Shown piece after piece: positions 58,001-64,000 of a stretch of DNA of 64,000 bases. The notes under the pieces are model-generated. The model did not search any database and was not told the DNA's origin. It worked only from the letters and a program-made list of their open reading frames with translations. Numbering within the stretch: position 1 is the first letter of the stretch; each line of letters begins with the position of its first letter. Source of the stretch: Lathyrus oleraceus (Eukaryota; Streptophyta; Magnoliopsida; Fabales; Fabaceae); the NCBI RefSeq assembly GCF_024323335.1, contig NC_066581.1, positions 30,934,699 to 30,998,698 on the forward strand, written 5' to 3'. Position numbers and translations under genes: made by a program.

Positions 58001-60932
58001 GCATTTGGTGTTTCACTGGAGCATCCTGCAAAATACCTTTTTGATTGTTCAGACTCGGATGGGCTTGTTTAATGCTAAAACCGGAAACGGTATTCTGAAC
58101 CCACTCTTTCTTCTTCATTTTTGTCTCTATGCCAAATTGGGATATTCTTGAATTACTGCCTTTGCTAATTACCTTATTCTTTTTACTGCAGTGACTTTTT
58201 TGTGAAAACTCAAGAGCAGTTTCGGTTGAGGTTCAATGGCTTTGGAGGTTTGGCTTGGCTTCAATTTGCTTCTGCAACAGGGTTTCAAAACAGGTTCAAC
58301 AACATGATTTCCACTGATGATGGATTGCATTTGCCAATTTATTTCATGTTTCTTTGGACTGAACAACTTGACTGCTTTCATTAAGAACCTCATTGTAGCT
58401 ATTATGCCTTGGCTTGATGATGAACATGGATGCTGCAGGATGCAAGACTGATGTGGTTTTGCAGTCAGGTGGAATTGGGTTGGTAACATGTTGCAGGTTG
58501 TACTTTTAATATGCTCATTATAGCAATTGCAATTTGGATTGATGATTGGCTTGTTGTTCAACTGGATCATGGAAAGGTAACAAGAAAACTTATATACAAC
58601 CTGTCTAAATCAAACTTTATTAAAGTCCCTCTGCATTGTTTGCTTGTGATGTCAATTGCTATTAACGTTTAGGTCAAGTAGCAGATGGTCAAAGCATAAC
58701 AGGGACTTGTAAACTACAAATGGTTGGCCTATTTATGTTGAGCCAAAACCCTGCTTCCAATTGCCCCATTGGTTTGTAGTTCATATCTCTGTTGCAGCTT
58801 GGAATGGTTTTTCTTTTTCTTGGTCTTATGTAGCATATGCATTTTTCTGACCTTGCATTACATTGTCTTGCTAGGTTCACAAAGTATTCTAATTGACTGC
58901 AGTAAGTGAATGGTCTTATTGGTCCTGCAGTACATTACATCTCTGGCATGGTCTGCTTCATGAAGTAGCAGGATATGGTCTTGATTTGGCACAGTTGGCA
59001 TGTGATGCTGAATCCTGGTAGTGAGCAGCAAGTATGTTGTAGCAGACCTTGCAAAGCGCAGGTTGCAGCAGATGGATGTACACACCATGGTAAGTTTTTG
59101 AATGCCAGTTGATGTACGATGCTTTGTTTGTCACTTATATATCGTGTGGTGTTGGATTTGTAGACCAATTAATGGTATGCTGCTCAAGGCTCCAACTTGG
59201 CCAATGTTTCTACACTAATTTCTGCAACATGTATGATATTTGTGAGTTGTTAGATTCGATCTTGGCTTTGTGTTGTTCTTACCTTAGTTTTGCTTCATGT
59301 TATGCATAACTGAATTTGTCATATATGTTGCATGACAGAAGTTTGTATTCAGTAGCTTGCATCAATGTGGTTCATGGTTTGGTAGGGGTTTCCCTTGGTT
59401 CTGAATCCTCTTGCTTGCAGGTTTATAACAAGGCCTGAGGTACATGGTTGTAGCTAGTCATTGCATGCTGTAGGATTGTTGAGTGGGCTGCTGCATTGAC
59501 AGAGCAAGAACTGCTGCACAATAAGTTACCATGTAGTGCATTCATGCTCCCAATTGTAGCTTGCCGTGTTGCATTGCTTCTTGCAAGTTGTCTTGGTCTT
59601 GGAACTGGTTAGAAGGTGAGTATAATTGGTATTTCAATTCAAGCTTCAGGTTGTCATGCAACCAGTGGTTTCAAGCTATTATCCTGCTGTGTCCTTCCAT
59701 GGTGATGCAATTGTGTGCTTTTGCAGATAAGTTCTGGCTTCCTGATGTTTGCCTTGTGACTGGATGTGTTGCAACAGGACATTTAGTCTGGTTTAGAGAG
59801 ACATTAGTGCCTTGGTCATTTGGTGAAGGTTGGCCCTTTAGCAAACCCTTGAGCAATGTTATCTTAATCGAATGGATCCTTGCACAACAACCTGTTGATT
59901 TATGGTGCACTGGTTTTGCAGGCGGCAGCTACCACTTGGAGGCATAAACGTGGCTTTGCAGGAATTCATTGACAGAATGTTGTAGCAGTAGGGCAGGCAA
60001 ATCCTATATTTCCATTGACTTGATCTTGCACTTTCATGGTTTGATGTACTGTTTTAGGTTAAAGCCAAGAGTGATAAGTAACGAACAAATGTTGGGCTGT
60101 TAGAGGACCCCTTGGAAATGGATTAGGGACAGACCAAGGCAAACGGTCATTTGTTCCAAAATGCCAAAATGACAAGGTGTGCAAAGTCACTTACTTGTAA
60201 TGGAAGTAATCAAGAAAATGGCATCACCAAGTGAAGCTTGGACGGAGAATCAAGGCAGATTGGGTTAGGTTAGGTTCTTGATGGTCAACAATGGGGAGGT
60301 TGACTTTGGTCAAAGTTGACCAAAAAGACAACTGTTGACCAAAGTCAACAATAGGTCAAAACTTCATTTTTTGGTATTTTCTTTGTAAATGGACAATGTA
60401 TTGATGATCATGGTGAAATTTAGGGTTTAATGGATTTGGGTTGACTTTGGTCAAAGTTGACCAAAAAGTCAACTGTTGACCAAAGTCAACAATTGGTCAA
60501 AAGTGTCAATTTTTGTATTTTTCTTGTATGGAATCATATGTACTGGTTTAAACATGGATGAAATAGATTGAAATGGATTAACAAATGGTTTGAAGTTGGT
60601 TTCCAAATTGTTTTGTCTTATGACTTGAATGTTTGACTTTTGAAAAATAACTTGACTGATAATGTACATGAACAAGGCCATGAAATGAGACCATAAGGTT
60701 AGGGTTTTGACATAGTATCCATGAACCAATAACATGACTAGCAAGTGGCTTGAAACACAAGAAGCTTGGTTGTTTGGATGACCAAGACCATATGAGTATT
60801 AACAATCACATGAACCACACCATGACTTTGGACCAAGACCAATCCTCATATAAAACCAAAGTAAGGTTAGGCCAAGCATGCTAAACAAAAATAAAAACAT
60901 AAAAAATTCAGGACCAAAATCGGGGTATGACA
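55041..60932 (-). repeat. 5' LTR of O2 (5892 bp)
   Basis: Same content as 40884-46740, with one extra 17-bp unit near 56025-56045 and one extra 18-bp unit near 57180. Differences from the 3' LTR are sparse. Primer-binding-site look-alike at 55103-55112, stem-loop at 55256-55271, two-hairpin motifs at 55364-56117, CT tract at about 57560-57760, W-box hairpins at 60299-60490. Confidence 0.94.
60299..60490 (-). promoter_or_regulatory. Duplicated W-box hairpins in the O2 5' LTR
   Basis: Hairpins at 60299-60349 and 60440-60490, identical in arrangement to those at 46107-46298. In the 5' LTR they could influence transcription of the whole element. Confidence 0.7.
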
Positions 60933-60937
60933 GTTGT
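60933..60937. repeat. Target-site duplication of O2, right copy (gttgt)
   Basis: One mismatch with gttat at 40879-40883. Confidence 0.8.
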
Positions 60938-62333
60938 GACATATGATGTGACATCTCTGGTTTGCTACCAGTGTGAATGCACTCAAGTTTGGATTCATTG
61001 AACCCAATGCCAGACTTGTCTCCTACTATTTGTCAAGTCTGGAGAATTTTGTCTAAGGTATCACATCCATTGTTTAGCATTCTATTTAGAATTCAAGAAC
61101 ACTGCTTCAGTCTTTAACTTAGAGATGGTTTCCAAATGTTTTTCCTTCTCATTCTCCAGTTGTGCTATTACTTTCTTCTGACATTCAACTTGTTGACCCA
61201 CTTCTTCACTTCTGTGACACAACTTTCTGTAGGTAGTGGCTAACTCATCAAAGGTCACTTCATCATCACTTGAGTCTTCATCAGAACCCCATCTTCCAGT
61301 CAAGGCAGTCACAAGATTTGCAGATTCTTCTATTTCACTTTCATCAGACCAAGTAGCAGCAAGACTCTTCTTCTGTTTCTTGAGGTAGGTTCCACGTTCA
61401 GTTCTAATGTGTCCATACCCATCACATTCATGGCACTGAACTCCTTTTCCTTCTTTGGACTTTTCATCTGATCTTGTTCTTCTTCCAGCATTATTGGATT
61501 TACTAATGTTAGATGAGATGTTCTTTACATTAGCCTTAGACCTTACATCCATCTTTTTCAGAAGTCTGTTGAATTGTCTTCCCAGTAATGCTACATCATT
61601 TGCCAGATCTTCATCAATATCTTGACCACTTTCTTCCTCTTTCTCCTCAGTGTTTGACATGAAGGCTATGCTTTTGACTTTCTTTTCAGATCCATCACAC
61701 ATTCCCATCTCAAATGTTTAGAGGGATCTAATTAGCTCATCAACTCTCATATTGTAAATGTCTTGAGACTCTTCTATGGCTGTCTTTTTCATGGCAAATC
61801 TCTTAGGAAGTGACCCGAGTATTTTCCTCACTAGTTTTTCATCTGACATCTTCTCACCCAGGGCTCCTGAGGCATTCACAATTTCAAGGATATTCATATG
61901 AAATTCATGAATGTTTTCATCTTCTTTCATCCTTAAATTTTCAAACTTGGTAGTGAGCAGCTGCAGTCTAGACATCTTCCTCTAGAGGTGCCTTCATGAG
62001 TGGTTTTGAGAATGTTCCAAGCATCTTTAGCCACCTCACAGTTGTTTACCAATCTGAAGATGTTCTTATCTACTCCATTGGATATAGCATTCAATGCTTT
62101 AGAGTTCCCAAGGGCTAGATCATGCTCTTCCTTGGTCCATTGTTCCTCAGCCTTCTTATCAGTTGTAGCTTCTCCATCCTTAGTAATAATTAGATGTTCC
62201 CAGCCTCTTAAAACAGCCTTTCAAGCCTTATTATTCAATATTTTAGAAAGGCTACCATTCGAGGTTTCCAGTAGTCATACTTGGATCCATCCAAAATAGG
62301 TGGTATGTGAATAGATCCTCCGTCTCTATCCAT
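60938..62333 (-). pseudogene. gag: gag of M, 5' and middle part
   Basis: The minus-strand ATG at 62331-62333 opens MDRDGGSIHIPPILDGSKYD, the usual SIRE Gag start. A frameshift follows near 62230, and a stop near 61975. Then come KFENLRMKEDENIHEFHMNI (copia Gag-type region), a stop near 61715, and a stretch with the first zinc knuckle, CHECDGYGHIRTER, whose last cysteine is replaced by arginine. The C-terminal end (61082-61250) is a coiled coil. O2 interrupts it at 60937, and it continues at 40878. Gag is the particle protein; this copy is broken. Confidence 0.9.
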
Positions 62334-62386
62334 ATTACCAGAAAGTAACGTCCCTTGATCTCACCCAGAACCAGAGCAGGATGCCT

Positions 62387-62398
62387 GCTCTAATACCA
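62387..62398 (-). other. Primer-binding site of M (initiator tRNA-Met type)
   Basis: TGGTATTAGAGC on the minus strand next to the 5' LTR differs by one base from TGGTATCAGAGC, the copia primer-binding site. Confidence 0.87.
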
Positions 62399-62400
62399 AT

Positions 62401-63355
62401 TGAAATTCTGGTATCAGATATGAGATGTCGAAGGTAATGTCACGACACTAATATCTGAACAATACAAATAGGATAAAAGATAAAGAACAGTAATGCAAGA
62501 GACACAAGCAATTATTAACCCAGTTCGGTGCAAACTCACCTATGTCTGGGGGCTATCAAGCCAGGAAGGAAATCCACTAAACAAAATCAGTTCAAAGACT
62601 CTCAGTAAACAACTTCAAGTTACAGTATTTTCACCTAATCTCTACCCGTATGACTTCTACCTAAGAACTCTTAGATATGAGATCCTACTCACTCCCCCTC
62701 AATTACAGTAGTGATATAAAACAAGAATTACAATGAAAAGAAGACACTCTTCAAAGACACATACTTGATCTTGCTTAATAGCTTCAATCAAGTAAACACA
62801 CACTCATGCTTAAAAGCTTAGAAAGGACAAATTACAACTCAAAAATCAGTCCAATTCAATCATCTTTGGATGAATGAATGGCTTACAATACACACGACCA
62901 CACAAGACTCAAACCCTTATTCTCTCTCAATATTTCGTTCGTTATTTCTTGTGTATAAAACCAGGTTTTCCATGTCCTTTATATAGAAGCATTTGGCTGG
63001 GCTTGGACATCATAAAACCCTAAAACTATTTTCCATTCATATCTTCTCATGACAGCTATTTATATCTCGTTGGAAAATAAGTAAATCTGGTTGTAATTAC
63101 TGATTGATAGCGCGTCTAATCATCTCTTCAATCATACATAGATTAGCATTAAAAACGCAATACATAATACATAACATTCAGACTGAATGTTCTGTATACA
63201 GATGTCATGACATCGGATCTGACATCTCAATAAAATCCTACATAATCATATTTTAAACATCCTACAGGTACATGTTATCTTATGTCAAGACAACACTTGT
63301 GACAACTTGTGAACATTCTAGGTTTTACCAAAATTACTGCCAACACATAGAACCA
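62401..63355 (-). repeat. 5' LTR of M
   Basis: It matches 33985-34940. Minus-strand TATA box at 62978-62985. The palindrome at 63167-63197 has one mismatch. The outer end could be 63345 or 63355 because the flanking bases partly resemble the internal sequence next to the other LTR. Confidence 0.9.
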
Positions 63356-64000
63356 ACACATACAATATGGTCCAAATGGACAAAGTGAAAATTGCATTAA
63401 TATAAACAATTAAAATGGTATGAATAATGGCAAATGAATAAAGACTAAAATTAAATGACATTAAAGTAAATGGCTTGAAATTAAAAGTTAGTTGTTAATG
63501 AGTTAGAAGTTAGTATTGTTTTGCTTTTGCTTTTCATTTTTTAAGTCATTATTTGGAGAACACTCAACCCGCTTATCACAAGCATGGATCCTTGAGCCAA
63601 GACATCTTCCAAAGGAAGGAAAAAAGGCCACGTTTCCACACAATACCATGAAAGAGGGGAGACTTACAATCTCACTAACTAGAATGCTATTCCTTTTGTA
63701 TCACAAATTTAGCGCTATGTTAAGCAATCGTAATTGGACTTATGTAGAAGTCACAACTATTTGAGGTCGGGCAATAGAATTTTGGTGTTAATGCATGTTA
63801 GAGACATACTATAATGGACTATGCTCATGAAACATACCACACACAAAGAATATGCAAAAGAGATGGCCTAATCTCATCCATACTTATGTTGATTTTTCAA
63901 TCAACTAGCCTTAGGACTTTGAGATATCATAGGCCAAATGAGATGAATGCATAAATAATGGGAATGAGATGAAGAGGGAGGGGAATGGATCAAAACTCAA
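63356..64000 (-). mobile_element. Diverged Ogre-type LTR fragment
   Basis: Reverse-complement similarity to the middle of the O0/O1 LTRs. The best anchor is a 20-base block (63712-63731 here; 5412-5431 and 31008-31027 in the other LTRs), with weaker similarity on both sides. It starts abruptly at the M LTR and runs off the window. No coding sequence. Confidence 0.7.

Larger units (their letters stand above)
40884..60932 (-). mobile_element. Ogre/Tat element O2, full span (20.0 kb), non-autonomous
   Basis: LTRs of 5.86 and 5.89 kb lie at the ends, with a perfect tRNA-Arg-type primer-binding site, gag, a small intron, the last part of RT with two RNase H regions, integrase and a 2.5-kb repeat-rich 3' untranslated region. 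It has no ORF1. Protease and the RT catalytic core are deleted. It is flanked by a 5-bp duplication with one mismatch inside M gag. The LTRs are nearly identical over long stretches, so it is the youngest element here. Confidence 0.94.
33985..63355 (-). mobile_element. SIRE-type Ty1/copia element M, full span with nested O2
   Basis: LTRs of about 955 bp lie at both ends. Read on the minus strand it has an initiator-Met-type primer-binding site, gag with two zinc knuckles, protease, integrase, RT, RNase H, an env-like ORF and a polypurine tract, the gene order of the SIRE lineage (Maximus group). Without O2 it measures about 9.3 kb. Several stop codons break gag and pol. The bases flanking the two LTRs do not form a target-site duplication, and the flanking sequences are unrelated. 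Confidence 0.92.

Noticed and set aside
1..64000. tRNA, rRNA or host protein-coding gene
   Set aside because: I looked for tRNA-like cloverleaf ends and for long conserved frames. Apart from primer-binding sites and their look-alikes nothing qualifies, but weak or short RNA genes could be missed without a search.

Overview
This window is a nest of LTR retrotransposons from a plant nuclear genome. I see no host gene, rRNA, tRNA or CRISPR array. Four features point to a legume of tribe Fabeae (pea, vetch, lentil or vetchling): very long LTRs (4.9-5.9 kb), a primer-binding site matching tRNA-Arg, an extra ORF1 upstream of gag, and an intron between protease and reverse transcriptase. These mark Ogre elements (Ty3/gypsy, Tat clade), which are very abundant in those plants. 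The genus is inference; the element classes are well supported.

Layout, with element names used below. A: the oldest visible host, an Ogre-like element on +, of which the ORF1 3' end and the start of gag remain (32896-33984). O0: an Ogre on + inserted into A's ORF1; its 3' untranslated region (1-2118) and 3' LTR (2134-6753 plus 32636-32895) lie in the window. O1: an Ogre on + (6754-32630) inserted into the O0 LTR, with a perfect 5-bp duplication (ccaac). S: a 5.5-kb solo LTR of a related family (14622-20150) inside O1 gag. m: the 3' end of a SIRE-type copia element (about 23738-25257), which sits where most of the O1 polymerase should be. M: a SIRE-type Ty1/copia element on - (33985-63355) that interrupts A's gag. 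O2: a 20-kb Ogre/Tat element on - (40884-60932) inserted in M's gag. Beyond M (63356-64000) is a diverged Ogre-type LTR piece on -.

The coding parts are mostly broken. O1 has ORF1, gag and protease with stops and frameshifts and lacks RT, RNase H and integrase. M has gag, PR, INT, RT and RH with several stops, but a long open env-like frame. O2 has gag, two RNase H regions and an apparently complete integrase, but lacks protease and the RT catalytic core. Its LTRs are nearly identical, so it probably moved recently with proteins supplied in trans.

The most interesting signals are non-coding. (1) The 3' untranslated regions of O0, O1 and O2 carry many degenerate copies of a short sequence complementary to the element's own primer-binding site. 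(2) The downstream part of every Ogre-type LTR carries a recurring hairpin motif whose stems vary by compensatory changes. (3) A second partial copy of the primer-binding site lies just inside the 3' end of each LTR. (4) The O2 LTR carries duplicated 51-nt hairpins built from W-box cores. These are pattern-level observations made by eye; no folding or database search was run.
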